From Prevotellaceae bacterium (GTDB lineage: Bacteria; Bacteroidota; Bacteroidia; Bacteroidales; Bacteroidaceae), in NCBI GenBank assembly GCA_031262265.1, contig JAISIB010000156.1:1-17295 (forward strand): DNA of 17,295 nucleotides. Direction: 5' to 3'. The notes beneath the pieces were generated by a model. It was not told the DNA's origin. It made no database searches and saw only the letters and a list, made by a program, of their open reading frames with translations. Positions within the stretch are counted from its first letter, which is position 1; every line of letters starts with the position of its first letter. This document shows, one piece after another, positions 7,710 to 15,550 of the stretch. The position numbers and the translations under genes are program-made.

Positions 7710-9833
7710 TTAGTTAAATACCGGTTCTACGCCCAGATTGTACATGATAAAGCCGTAAATGTCCGTTTGTTCTTCCAAAACCTTACTCATCGGCTTGCCC
7801 GATCCGTGTCCGGCTTTGGTATCGATACGGATGAGCGTAGGATGAGTGCCGTCATTGCATTCTTGCAGACGAGCTGCGAACTTGAACGAGTGCGCAGGCA
7901 CCACGCGGTCGTCATGGTCGGCGGTAGTTACCAACGTGGGCGGGTAGGCAGTGTTAGGCACGAGGTTATGCAACGGCGAGTAGCTGTATAGATAATTAAA
8001 CATCTCGGAATTGTCCTCACTGGTTCCGTAGTCGCTCGCCCAATTCCAACCGATGGTAAACTTGTGGTAGCGCAGCATATCCATGACTCCCACTTGCGGA
8101 ATACAAACACCGAAGAGGTCGGGACGTTGCGTCATGCAGGCACCCACCAGTAGGCCGCCGTTGGAGCCTCCGACGATAGCAATTTTCTTCGTTTGCGTGT
8201 AGTTACTTTCAATGAGATACTCCGCTGCGGCGATAAAGTCGTCGAATACGTTTTGTTTGTGGAGTTTCGTACCAGCCAAGTGCCATGCTTCGCCGTATTC
8301 GCCACCGCCACGCAAGCAGGCCTGAGCATATATTCCGCCGTTTTCAAGGAACGGAATGCGGCTGGTGCTGAAACTGGGCGTCATACTAATGTCAAAACCT
8401 CCGTATCCGTAGAGATAGACGGGATTGTTGCCGTTCTTCTGCAAACCTTTCTTATACGTAAGGAATAGAGGAATCTTCGTGCCGTCCTTCGACGGATAAA
8501 ATACTTGTTCGGTGGTATAGTCGTCGGGGGCAAACTGAACGTTGGGTGCCCGATACAATTGCGAAGTATTTGCGTCCATGTCGTACGCGTAGATATTCCC
8601 GGGCACGGTAAAGGACGTAAACGTATAGAAGCATTCCTTCTCGTCCGGAGTGCCGGTGAAACCGACCGATCCGATGCCGGGCAACTCCACTTCGTGTTCT
8701 TTTTCGCCGTTAATGTTGTACACGTACGCACGACTGCACGCGTCCTTTAAATAGGAGATGATGAGCTTTCCTCCGATGATGCGCGCACCGTCAATAACGC
8801 TTTCCGTCTCGGGAATTAAGACTTTCCATTGTTCAAACTTCGGGTCTTTCGTGTCGGCGACCATGACGCGGCGCATCGGAGCACCTTGATTGGTCAGAAT
8901 GATAATCTTGTTGCCGACCGTTCCCAGAACGCCGTATTCGTAACGGTCGTCGGAAGCGATCTCTACGATAGGAGCATTCTTCTTCGTCAGGTCTTTGCAG
9001 AACAAACGATTTCCCAAGTTAGCACCCGATTCGTCGAGAAACAGCATTGTTTCCTCGTCGTTGGTCGAAGCGTGATAGAAACGTTTCGGATAGGCGGGAT
9101 TCTGGAATATTAGTTTGTCGTCGCTCTGAGGAGTGCCTAACTTATGATAGTATATCTTGTGGTTCTCGTTGACGTCCGAGTAGGCCGAGCTGTTAGCTTC
9201 GGGCGCGTCGTACGCACTGTAATAGAATCCGTCGCCTTCCCACGATGCACCGGAAAACTTCGCCCAGAGAATATGGTCATCTAACAGTTTCCCGCTTTCA
9301 GTTTCCATGACGTAGATCTCGCGCCAGTCAGATCCGCTACGCGACACAAGATAGGCGGTGTATTTGCCGTCTTTTGAGAACGACATCCCCGCGAGGGCTA
9401 CCGTCCCGTCATCGGAGAGTTTGTTCGGGTCGAGAAATACGCGCGCGTTGCCGTCTTTGCTATCTTGCACGTAGTAGACCGATTGGTTTTGTAGGCCATC
9501 GTTGCGCGTGAAATAGTATCTGCCATGTCGTTTCACGGGGGCGCTGATACGTTCGTAGTTAGCCAGTTCGGTCAGTCGTTTGAGTAGGGCAGGACGAAAG
9601 TCGATGCCTTCCAGATACGTCTTAGTGACGGCGTTTTGCGCGGCTACCCAGTTAGCGGTCGACTGGCTACGGTCATCTTCCAACCAGCGATACGGGTCGG
9701 CCACCTTTGTTCCGAAATACGTGTCGGTCACTTCTCCCTTTTCCGTATGGGGATACTTTACTTGTTGCTTTGGACTGCAACCTGCAGCCAATATCATTCC
9801 AACCATGAGAGTGAAAATAATGAATTTCTTCAT
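7710..9833 (-). CDS. Prolyl oligopeptidase family lipoprotein (S9A serine peptidase)
   Basis: A 707-residue peptidase predicted to cut after proline in short peptides. A lipoprotein signal ends in LAAGC, with lipidated Cys19, so the enzyme is probably membrane-anchored on the periplasmic side. The YPHTEKGEVTD...YRWLED start (about 27-53) and the following beta-propeller-like region are typical of S9A. The C-terminal hydrolase domain carries Ser557 in GGSNGG, Asp641 and Arg643 in ADHDDRV, and His676 in AGHGSGKP, so the catalytic triad is complete. Length and motif spacing match the family. The gene stands alone between a TACTTTTG promoter box and a strong hairpin terminator. Many animal-associated Bacteroidota carry such enzymes for peptide use; a nutritional role here is inference. 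Confidence 0.95.
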   Translation of the reverse strand: MKKFIIFTLMVGMILAAGCSPKQQVKYPHTEKGEVTDTYFGTKVADPYRWLEDDRSQSTANWVAAQNAVTKTYLEGIDFRPALLKRLTELANYERISAPVKRHGRYYFTRNDGLQNQSVYYVQDSKDGNARVFLDPNKLSDDGTVALAGMSFSKDGKYTAYLVSRSGSDWREIYVMETESGKLLDDHILWAKFSGASWEGDGFYYSAYDAPEANSSAYSDVNENHKIYYHKLGTPQSDDKLIFQNPAYPKRFYHASTNDEETMLFLDESGANLGNRLFCKDLTKKNAPIVEIASDDRYEYGVLGTVGNKIIILTNQGAPMRRVMVADTKDPKFEQWKVLIPETESVIDGARIIGGKLIISYLKDACSRAYVYNINGEKEHEVELPGIGSVGFTGTPDEKECFYTFTSFTVPGNIYAYDMDANTSQLYRAPNVQFAPDDYTTEQVFYPSKDGTKIPLFLTYKKGLQKNGNNPVYLYGYGGFDISMTPSFSTSRIPFLENGGIYAQACLRGGGEYGEAWHLAGTKLHKQNVFDDFIAAAEYLIESNYTQTKKIAIVGGSNGGLLVGACMTQRPDLFGVCIPQVGVMDMLRYHKFTIGWNWASDYGTSEDNSEMFNYLYSYSPLHNLVPNTAYPPTLVTTADHDDRVVPAHSFKFAARLQECNDGTHPTLIRIDTKAGHGSGKPMSKVLEEQTDIYGFIMYNLGVEPVFN

Positions 9834-9882
9834 ACGTTGTTACATAATTTAGCGTGTAATACTCTACTATCAATACCGGTAG

Positions 9883-9890
9883 CAAAAGTA
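9883..9890 (-). promoter_or_regulatory. -7 box of the prolyl oligopeptidase gene
   Basis: On the minus strand TACTTTTG (9890-9883) matches TAnnTTTG and is identical to the box before the sensor operon. No clear TTTG is found 19-21 bases upstream; that position falls in the start of the repeat array. Transcription would begin near 9877, giving a leader of about 45 bases. Confidence 0.5.
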
Positions 9891-9907
9891 CGCAGTTTTC
9901 TTCTATT

Positions 9908-10012
9908 TTATCTTCGTTAGTTGTTTAAATTTCACGCTTTGAAAATAAATTTTCCTCGTAAGTTATGAAAATATCTTCTTAGCAAACTTTGTTTTCCTTG
10001 TAAGATATGAGG
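9908..10012 (+). repeat. Array B: five degenerate 21-bp units
   Basis: The units start at 9908, 9929, 9950, 9971 and 9992. The best pair is TTTTCCTCGTAAGTTAT (from 9950) and TTTTCCTTGTAAGATAT (from 9992), exactly 42 bases apart and agreeing at 17 of 21 positions over the full unit. The unit at 9908 has TTCGTTAGTTGT in the same register. The unit at 9929 contains GCTTTGAAAATAAA, which recurs at the same place relative to TTTTCC in the array at 14709-14811. Confidence 0.6.
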
Positions 10013-10163
10013 CGAGAAGGGTGTGTAGCGCGGTTATGTGTCCTACGAAATGTTAAATCTAAGAGAATTCCAAAAAAAGTTCGATTCGTCCAAAACATTT
10101 TCGTCGTTGGTGCGTTTATATAGCAAAACTAAAACATTTATTAAACGCTAATAACCAATTATT

Positions 10164-11132
10164 ATGAAAGCAAATTTTTCAAACTTCGCATGGGTAGCAG
10201 CCCTCACAATTGCAACAATGACAGTATCTTGCTCCAACGAAAACGAGCCGGTGATTAATCCGAATCCGAACAACACGCCGGAGCCACAAGAAGAACAAGC
10301 GCTGACTTTTAGCACAAACGTATTAAGTCCAGCCGAAACCCGTGCCTACGAAGCTAGTTGGGAAGCCGATGACAGAGTCGGTATTTTTATGGTCAACAGC
10401 GCAGATACGACTGCCATCAAATCAAATGCACAACATGTAGCTACGAATGTAAGCGGATGGAAACTGAATCCGGTAAGCGATAGCGACGGAATGTATTATC
10501 CGAGCACCGGTGCAGACGTTAAGTTCATCGCATACTATCCGTATAAGAACGGACAATCTTTGACGAACTTACTTTCTGTCGAATTGGGCGAGCAATCTGC
10601 TACATCCAATGACTTCGATATCCTTTATGTCAAAGCTACTTCAAGTTATAACAAGTCATCAGGTACAACGCCGGCACTTAATTTCAAACATATTATGGCT
10701 ACGATGATCGTTAACGTGAAGAAAGACGACGCGATAAGTAATATAGATCTCAGCACCATGAGCGTTACGTTGAAAGGTGCGCCGACCAAAGGAACATTTA
10801 ACTTGCAAGACGGCACATTTGTAGCCACTAACACCGTAGCACCTATCAACTTTGTGAAATTGAGCACGCCGACTTCAGGTTTCGATGCTACTTACCAAGC
10901 CATTATCCTGCCTCATACAGGTACCCAATACAGCGGACGTCAGTTGGAATTTGATTATGAGGACGAGAACGGAGTTGCAACGACAAAGGTTTACGAGATG
11001 GCTTCTCTCGAAAACTTTAGCGGCGAAACTGAACAGCCTTACAATTGGACGATGAGTACTGATGAAGTAACGATCGGAACAGTTTCTATCACCGACTGGG
11101 AAACAGCTAACTCCATCGTAATTGAAGATTGA
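10164..11132 (+). CDS. Fimbrillin-like (Mfa-like) lipoprotein
   Basis: A 322-residue secreted lipoprotein. A hydrophobic signal segment ends in TVSC, with Cys23 as the likely lipidated residue, followed by an Asn/Pro/Glu-rich linker (about 24-46). The body resembles Mfa-like/FimA-superfamily proteins of Bacteroidota: TRAYEASWEADDRVGIFMV near 56-74, then DGMYYPSTGADVKFIAYYPY, then a conserved LNFKHIMATMIVNV strand. Such proteins form minor-type pili or serve as surface lipoproteins. It stands alone with no second fimbrillin, anchor or tip gene next to it, so assembly into a fimbria cannot be inferred. No Shine-Dalgarno site is present; the leader is A/T-rich, as is usual in this phylum. A hairpin terminator follows at 11180-11210. 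The family fold is fairly clear; the function is open. Confidence 0.85.
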   Translation: MKANFSNFAWVAALTIATMTVSCSNENEPVINPNPNNTPEPQEEQALTFSTNVLSPAETRAYEASWEADDRVGIFMVNSADTTAIKSNAQHVATNVSGWKLNPVSDSDGMYYPSTGADVKFIAYYPYKNGQSLTNLLSVELGEQSATSNDFDILYVKATSSYNKSSGTTPALNFKHIMATMIVNVKKDDAISNIDLSTMSVTLKGAPTKGTFNLQDGTFVATNTVAPINFVKLSTPTSGFDATYQAIILPHTGTQYSGRQLEFDYEDENGVATTKVYEMASLENFSGETEQPYNWTMSTDEVTIGTVSITDWETANSIVIED

Positions 11133-11179
11133 TTCACCGTAAGTAAACATACATTTTAGGTCTGATTATAATAATGAGA

Positions 11180-11210
11180 AAGAGGCTGTCCACAGAGTGG
11201 GCAGCCTCTT
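11180..11210. terminator. Intrinsic terminator, probably bidirectional
   Basis: AAGAGGCTGTCCAC (11180-11193) pairs with GTGGGCAGCCTCTT (11197-11210) over 14 bp, including one T/G pair, with the loop AGA. GTTTTGT follows on the plus strand, and a T-rich run follows on the minus strand. It lies between the convergent fimbrillin and MurF-Alr genes and can end both transcripts. Confidence 0.85.
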
Positions 11211-11232
11211 GTTTTGTGTATAGGGAGATAAA

Positions 11233-13719
11233 TCAATTCTCTTGGTAATAAACGCGTTTTACTCGTTGGGAGACGGCGGTGAGTATCTCGTAGGGAATCG
11301 TACCCAGTACGTCTGATAAAACGGTAATGGGAAGCTCATCGCCGAAAATGACGGCATAGTCGCCTTCTTTGCATTCGATGTCAGTAACGTCGACCATACA
11401 GACGTCCATACAGATGTTGCCGACATAAGGTGCTCGGCACCCGTTGACGAGACAGTATGCGCGTCCGTTACCCAATCCTCTACTTAACCCGTCGCCGTAG
11501 CCGATGCGCAGGGTTGCGATGCGGGAATCGCGCATCAGTACGGCGGCGCGTCCATAACCCACTGCCTCTCCTTTGGCAACGGCGCGTATTTGCAGAATAG
11601 AGGCTTTCAGTGTGCTGATGTTAGATAGTTGGGCACCGTCCGGTGCAGGTAGTACGCCGTAGATGCCTATTCCTAATCGTACCATATCCAATTGTGCTTC
11701 GGGGAAACGTTCGATAGCAGCCGAGTTGCAGATGTGGCGCAAAATATGGTGTGAGAAAGAAGCCTGCAATTGGTCGGCGATGCGATTGAACAACGCGATT
11801 TGTCGGCTAGTAAAGTCGTCGATAGACGGATCGTCGCTTCCTACGAGATGCGAAAAGATAGAACGTGGCGTCAGTGCGGACTGCGTTTTCAGACGTTGCA
11901 CCAAAGTGGGCACGTCCTCAGGAGAGAATCCCAGCCGATGCATGCCGGTGTCCATTTTCAGGTGTATGGGGAAATTGGCCACGCCTTCTTTTTCAGCTTG
12001 CGAGATAAGCATATCCAGCATGCGGAAGCTGTATACCTCAGGCTCTAATCGTGCTTCAAACATCGGCTTGATGGAAGACACTTCCGGATTCATGACCAAA
12101 ATAGGAATACCGATGCCGGATTTCCGCAACTCCACGCCTTCGTCTACGACGGCAACGGCCAAATAATCTACTCGATATTCTTCCAACGTCTTGGCTATTT
12201 CGAACGAGCCGGCACCGTAAGCCGATGATTTCACCATACAAATGGTTTTTACGTCGGGTAGTAAGTGCGCCTGATAATGTTTCAGGTTGGAAACGAGTGC
12301 GGAGAGATTTACCTCAAGTACGGTCTCGTGGATACGAAGCTCTAATGATTCACTGATACGCTCGAAGCCAAATTTGCGCGCCCCCTTGATTAAGATAATT
12401 TCATTGCTCATAGATTGGAGTACATCCGATGATAGGAACGTTTCCGTTCGCGGAAAGAAATATTTCTCACCATCGAAACGTAGGTTTGCCGCCGAGATAT
12501 CTGTTCCGATGCCTATCAACTTATCAATCTCTCGTTGGCGTATCATTTGTGAAATGCGGCGGTAGAGCTGAGGTGCGGGCAATCCGGTTTCAAGTAGGTC
12601 GGAGAGTATGAGCGTGCGCTTCAATTGTTTGTCGAGCGAGCGTCGGTGCTGAAAATCCAAGGCGATTTCCAAAGACATCAAGTCGGAATTGTAACTATCA
12701 TTGATGAGAATGCAATTATTCTTGCCTTCTTTCACTTCCATCCGCATGGCTACCGGTTCGAGCGTAGCCATTCGTTCGGCTATCGTGTCGGTGGGTACCA
12801 TTAGGTACAGGCATACGGCCAGACAATGGATTGAATTTTCGATAGAGGCGTCATCGGTGAAAGGAATCCGGTAGCTACGTCGCATACCTAAGTATTGATA
12901 GGTGATTTGCGTATGGTCGTCGGCCTTATCAACGGAGCGGATGTACAGCGGAACGTCTTTGTCTGATTTCGACCAAGCGATTTCGCGCGCCGATGAAAGG
13001 GTACGCATGACGGAAGAGGCAATCAGTTCGTTATCGGCGTTGTAAATGAGAATATCGCAGTCTTTGAATAACTCTAATTTCTCTGCGCATTTTTCTTGCA
13101 TAGAGAAGAAATTTTCTTGATGAGCACCGCCGATGGTCGTAAAGATTCCGATAGTCGGCCGAATCATAGAGCGGAGCGCGCGCATCTCGCCGGGCTGTGA
13201 AATGCCGGCCTCGAAGATGCCGATTTCTGCGTCGTCGTTCATTTGCCAAACCGACAAAGGCACGCCGATCTGCGAGTTGTAGCTGCGCGGCGAGCGTACG
13301 ATGTGCTTATCCGGACTGAGTAGCTGATGCAGCCACTCTTTGACGATTGTTTTTCCGTTGCTGCCTGTGATACCGATAACCGGAATTTGGAAACGTTTAC
13401 GATGTTGTGCGGCTAACTTTTGCAGTGCTTTCAATACGTCCGGTACGAGCAGGAAAGTAGCATCGGGGAACTGGGCAAAGTTGACCTTCGTCGTTTTCGA
13501 ATCGTTGCTGACGACGAAATAACGTACGCCTCGTTCATACAATTCGGGTATATAGGCCGCACCGTCGTTACGCTTGGTGTGTAGAGCAAAGAATAATGTT
13601 TCTTCGGGAAAGGATAATGAGCGACTATCTGTCAGTAGCCAGTCTATTAAGCCCGAAACATGGTTCCCGATGCGGGTCGCGCCGATCAGTTCCGCTATGA
13701 GTTCAATCGAGTATGACAT
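11233..13719 (-). CDS. Bifunctional MurF ligase / alanine racemase
   Basis: An 828-residue fusion acting in the cytoplasm on peptidoglycan precursors. Residues 1 to about 455 are MurF, which adds D-alanyl-D-alanine to the UDP-MurNAc-tripeptide. Motifs include the ATP loop GITGSNGKT (116-124), YNSQIGVPLSVW (147-158) and LINDSYNSD (338-346). Residues about 463-828 are a PLP-dependent alanine racemase, which makes the D-alanine used for that dipeptide. It has the PLP Lys497 in MVKSSAYG, RLGIGIYG (681-688), VGYG with the likely catalytic Tyr722, IGYGDG (739-744) and GNICMDVCMVDVTD (767-780). This fusion is a known Bacteroidota arrangement. The start lies within the end of the GSCFA gene (25-base overlap), preceded by AAGGAA at 13733-13728, eight bases from the ATG, so translation is likely coupled. 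Confidence 0.95.
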   Translation of the reverse strand: MSYSIELIAELIGATRIGNHVSGLIDWLLTDSRSLSFPEETLFFALHTKRNDGAAYIPELYERGVRYFVVSNDSKTTKVNFAQFPDATFLLVPDVLKALQKLAAQHRKRFQIPVIGITGSNGKTIVKEWLHQLLSPDKHIVRSPRSYNSQIGVPLSVWQMNDDAEIGIFEAGISQPGEMRALRSMIRPTIGIFTTIGGAHQENFFSMQEKCAEKLELFKDCDILIYNADNELIASSVMRTLSSAREIAWSKSDKDVPLYIRSVDKADDHTQITYQYLGMRRSYRIPFTDDASIENSIHCLAVCLYLMVPTDTIAERMATLEPVAMRMEVKEGKNNCILINDSYNSDLMSLEIALDFQHRRSLDKQLKRTLILSDLLETGLPAPQLYRRISQMIRQREIDKLIGIGTDISAANLRFDGEKYFFPRTETFLSSDVLQSMSNEIILIKGARKFGFERISESLELRIHETVLEVNLSALVSNLKHYQAHLLPDVKTICMVKSSAYGAGSFEIAKTLEEYRVDYLAVAVVDEGVELRKSGIGIPILVMNPEVSSIKPMFEARLEPEVYSFRMLDMLISQAEKEGVANFPIHLKMDTGMHRLGFSPEDVPTLVQRLKTQSALTPRSIFSHLVGSDDPSIDDFTSRQIALFNRIADQLQASFSHHILRHICNSAAIERFPEAQLDMVRLGIGIYGVLPAPDGAQLSNISTLKASILQIRAVAKGEAVGYGRAAVLMRDSRIATLRIGYGDGLSRGLGNGRAYCLVNGCRAPYVGNICMDVCMVDVTDIECKEGDYAVIFGDELPITVLSDVLGTIPYEILTAVSQRVKRVYYQEN

Positions 13720-14690
13720 AGTTCTATTTCCTTATGAAAGTCTAAAATCGGATGTTCTTCCTGCAAACGTTCCATTTGCTGTCGTAGTTGTTGTAAGAAT
13801 TGGCGGTATTCTGCGGCTTCCGGTCGAAAGGGGATATGCGAAAGCCCTTTGATAATATGCTCGCACTGTCGGATGAGGGCACGTGTCGGCTCGGAAAAAC
13901 AAGCTTCCCCGAAACATTTCCATACATAGTCCGTTGCTACGGGCGACGGATGCAACATATCGCGATCGTAGAAACGGTAATCGCGTAAGTCGTCCATAAG
14001 AATTTCGTACGCGGGGAAGTAAAAGACGCGTTGCGGGAAGCGTTGGCACAATTGCTCGATAGCTAATAATAATAAGGCCTTGCTTCGCTGATTTTCGATC
14101 AGCCCGTCACGCAGATGACGAATGGGGCTAACCGTCAGGATGACTTGCATCTCCGGACGGTCGTTGAGCAACGGACGCAGAAAACCGTCGTAGGCGTCGA
14201 CAATCTCGGATATCGTCAGTCGTCGGCGTATAAATGTTCGCTCGGGAAGCTTATGGCAGTTGGCAACAATGTCGCCCGTTTCGGGCAGCGTGTACACAAA
14301 TGCCGATCCGAACGTCAGTAAGAGGCGGTTCAAACGAGGCAACAGAGAACGGGCGGCTGACAACGATGCGTAGATACGCGCTAAGGTCTCTTCGGCCGTA
14401 GAAGTAGAGAACGAACTATGGTGCTGAAAACTATGATAAAGCGTGCCGTGTTGAAAAAGGTCGTTTTCGGTGAACGTCCGCTCGGAGAATAGACACCGTA
14501 ACGCCGTTAGTATGGATGCCGGATTGTACAATACGCCGAAGGGATTAACGGCGCATGAAAATTTGGCCGTTTGTAAACGGTTGCCCATGTGTTCGGCAAA
14601 ACACGAACCTAATAATAACAGCGTATCCGCGTGCGTAATGGCAGGCAACGTGCCGCTCTCGTCAATATGTATGCGCGTACGAAAATCCAT
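13695..14690 (-). CDS. GSCFA family protein (SGNH-hydrolase-like)
   Basis: A 331-residue protein of the GSCFA family, related to SGNH/GDSL hydrolases. The defining GSCFA motif is at 28-32 with candidate nucleophile Ser29. Further family-like blocks are NPFGVLYNP, TFGSAFVY, VSPIRHLRDG and DMLHPSPVA, the last with the Asp/His typical of the superfamily end. I place the start at 14690 (MDFRTRIHIDE), not at the in-frame ATG 14729. Homologs begin this way from memory, and a strong promoter box lies at 14699-14706, downstream of 14729. No signal peptide is seen. It overlaps the MurF-Alr gene by 25 bases, so the two form an operon, hinting at a cell-envelope role. The substrate is unknown. Confidence 0.9.
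   Translation of the reverse strand: MDFRTRIHIDESGTLPAITHADTLLLLGSCFAEHMGNRLQTAKFSCAVNPFGVLYNPASILTALRCLFSERTFTENDLFQHGTLYHSFQHHSSFSTSTAEETLARIYASLSAARSLLPRLNRLLLTFGSAFVYTLPETGDIVANCHKLPERTFIRRRLTISEIVDAYDGFLRPLLNDRPEMQVILTVSPIRHLRDGLIENQRSKALLLLAIEQLCQRFPQRVFYFPAYEILMDDLRDYRFYDRDMLHPSPVATDYVWKCFGEACFSEPTRALIRQCEHIIKGLSHIPFRPEAAEYRQFLQQLRQQMERLQEEHPILDFHKEIELCHTRLNS
13728..13733 (-). promoter_or_regulatory. Ribosome binding site of the MurF-Alr gene
   Basis: AAGGAA on the minus strand, inside the GSCFA coding sequence, ends eight bases before the MurF-Alr ATG. Shine-Dalgarno sites are scarce in this window, so this one supports the chosen start and coupled translation. Confidence 0.6.
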
Positions 14691-14698
14691 GTTGAGGA

Positions 14699-14730
14699 CA
14701 AAGGTAAATGGTAGCCGTTGCAAAATCAAA
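14699..14730 (-). promoter_or_regulatory. Promoter of the GSCFA/MurF-Alr operon
   Basis: On the minus strand TTTG (14730-14727), a 20-base spacer and TACCTTTG (14706-14699) match the Bacteroidota promoter consensus TTTG-N19-21-TAnnTTTG exactly. Transcription should start around 14694-14692, only 2-4 bases before the ATG at 14690. The mRNA would therefore be nearly leaderless. The -33 element lies at the junction of two 21-bp repeat units. Confidence 0.75.
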
Positions 14731-14811
14731 CGATTAACCCGAAAAATAAAAAATCCAACCCGAAAAATAAATTATGCGGCTTTGAAAATAAGTTTTCCGT
14801 ATGTTATTTAT
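14709..14811 (+). repeat. Array C: five degenerate 21-bp units
   Basis: Units start at 14709, 14730, 14751, 14772 and 14793. AACCCGAAAAATAAA occurs twice exactly 21 bases apart (14736 and 14757). CAAAATCAA one unit earlier and GAAAATAAG one unit later keep the same register. The last unit, TTTTCCGTATGTTAT, lacks the two bases between TTTTCC and GTA found elsewhere. GCTTTGAAAATAA before TTTTCC repeats the order seen in array B. Confidence 0.6.
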
Positions 14812-14818
14812 AACTTTG
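14811..14818 (+). promoter_or_regulatory. -7 box of the flavin-reductase-like gene
   Basis: TAACTTTG fits TAnnTTTG. The nearest upstream TTTG (14781-14784) is 26 bases away, too far for a standard -33 element. Transcription would start near 14824, about 25 bases before the ATG at 14849. Confidence 0.5.
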
Positions 14819-14848
14819 CTACGCGATATTAACTAACTAATTTAAGCT

Positions 14849-15535
14849 ATGAGGAAGAATATACTTTTTGGCGCGATGCTGTCGGTCGTTATGCTGACCG
14901 CTTGCGGCGGGCAAACCAAGCAAGGTACGTCAGAAACGGCTACCGAACCGACGATTAAATCCGAGACCGTGCACACCGTGACGACGGCAGAGGTGAAAGA
15001 CAAAACGTTTGATGAGTTGTTTTGCTCAATCACTGAGAATGAAATTCCCGAGAGCCTGTTTAAACTGATCGGGCAGGATTATACCGTGATCACATCGGGA
15101 AGTGCGACGGATTTTAACTCCATGACTGCCAGCTGGGGTGGCTGGGGAATTATGTTCAATAAGCCGGTGACGTGGTGCATGCTGCGTGCCAATCGTTTCA
15201 CGTTGGAAAAGATGCGCGAGCAAAAGACATACACCATGTGTTACTTCGATGATAATTTCAAAGACCAAGTTATGCTCTTCGGCACCAAGTCCGGTCGTGA
15301 CAGCGATAAGATGAAAGAAATGACACTAACGCCGGTGTCAACCGTACACGGTGTGCCGGCCTACAAAGAGGCAAAGTTGATCATCGAATGCCGCTTGACG
15401 GAAGTCACTACCGTATCGCCCGACGACTTTGAGGACGCGTCTTCCAAACAATTCGTCGTAGATGGTTACAACGAGGCGAAGGCGTACCACAAGCTGGTCT
15501 TCGGAGAAGTCACGGGTATTTGGCGGCGACGGTAG
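14849..15535 (+). CDS. Flavin-reductase-like lipoprotein
   Basis: A 228-residue protein with a lipoprotein signal (hydrophobic stretch then MLTAC, lipidated Cys19), a Thr/Glu-rich linker to about residue 50, and a flavin-reductase-like split-barrel domain. Family-like features are YTVITSG, then NSMTASWGGWGIMFNKP, then LRANRFTLEKM, TMCYFDDNFKDQVMLFGTKSGRDSDK and a C-terminal YHKLVFGEVTGIW. Such domains bind FMN and reduce flavins or other substrates with NAD(P)H. Most members are cytoplasmic, so the lipoprotein signal is notable: NAD(P)H is not expected outside the cytoplasm, and another electron donor or substrate may be used. The gene stands alone, diverging from the GSCFA operon. No Shine-Dalgarno site is seen. 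The domain call is fairly confident, the activity is not. Confidence 0.85.
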   Translation: MRKNILFGAMLSVVMLTACGGQTKQGTSETATEPTIKSETVHTVTTAEVKDKTFDELFCSITENEIPESLFKLIGQDYTVITSGSATDFNSMTASWGGWGIMFNKPVTWCMLRANRFTLEKMREQKTYTMCYFDDNFKDQVMLFGTKSGRDSDKMKEMTLTPVSTVHGVPAYKEAKLIIECRLTEVTTVSPDDFEDASSKQFVVDGYNEAKAYHKLVFGEVTGIWRRR

Positions 15536-15550
15536 GATAGAGAGAACATC

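Larger units (their letters stand above)
9834..10163. other. 330-base divergent intergenic region
   Basis: This region separates the peptidase gene (leftward) from the fimbrillin gene (rightward). It holds a TACTTTTG box for the peptidase (9883-9890, complement) and a 21-bp repeat array (9908-10012). From 10013 to 10163 I see no gene, hairpin or convincing -7 box. TTTTCGTCGTTGGT at 10098-10111 partly resembles the repeat core but is one base out of register. Confidence 0.6.

Noticed and set aside
11180..11210. AGAGGCTGTCC as an insertion sequence end
   Set aside because: It is one arm of a compact hairpin with a T run, with no transposase, partner end or target duplication nearby.
14691..14729. 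Longer start for the GSCFA protein at 14729
   Set aside because: The extra 13 residues lie upstream of a consensus -7 box and within a repeat unit; the family start fits Met at 14690.
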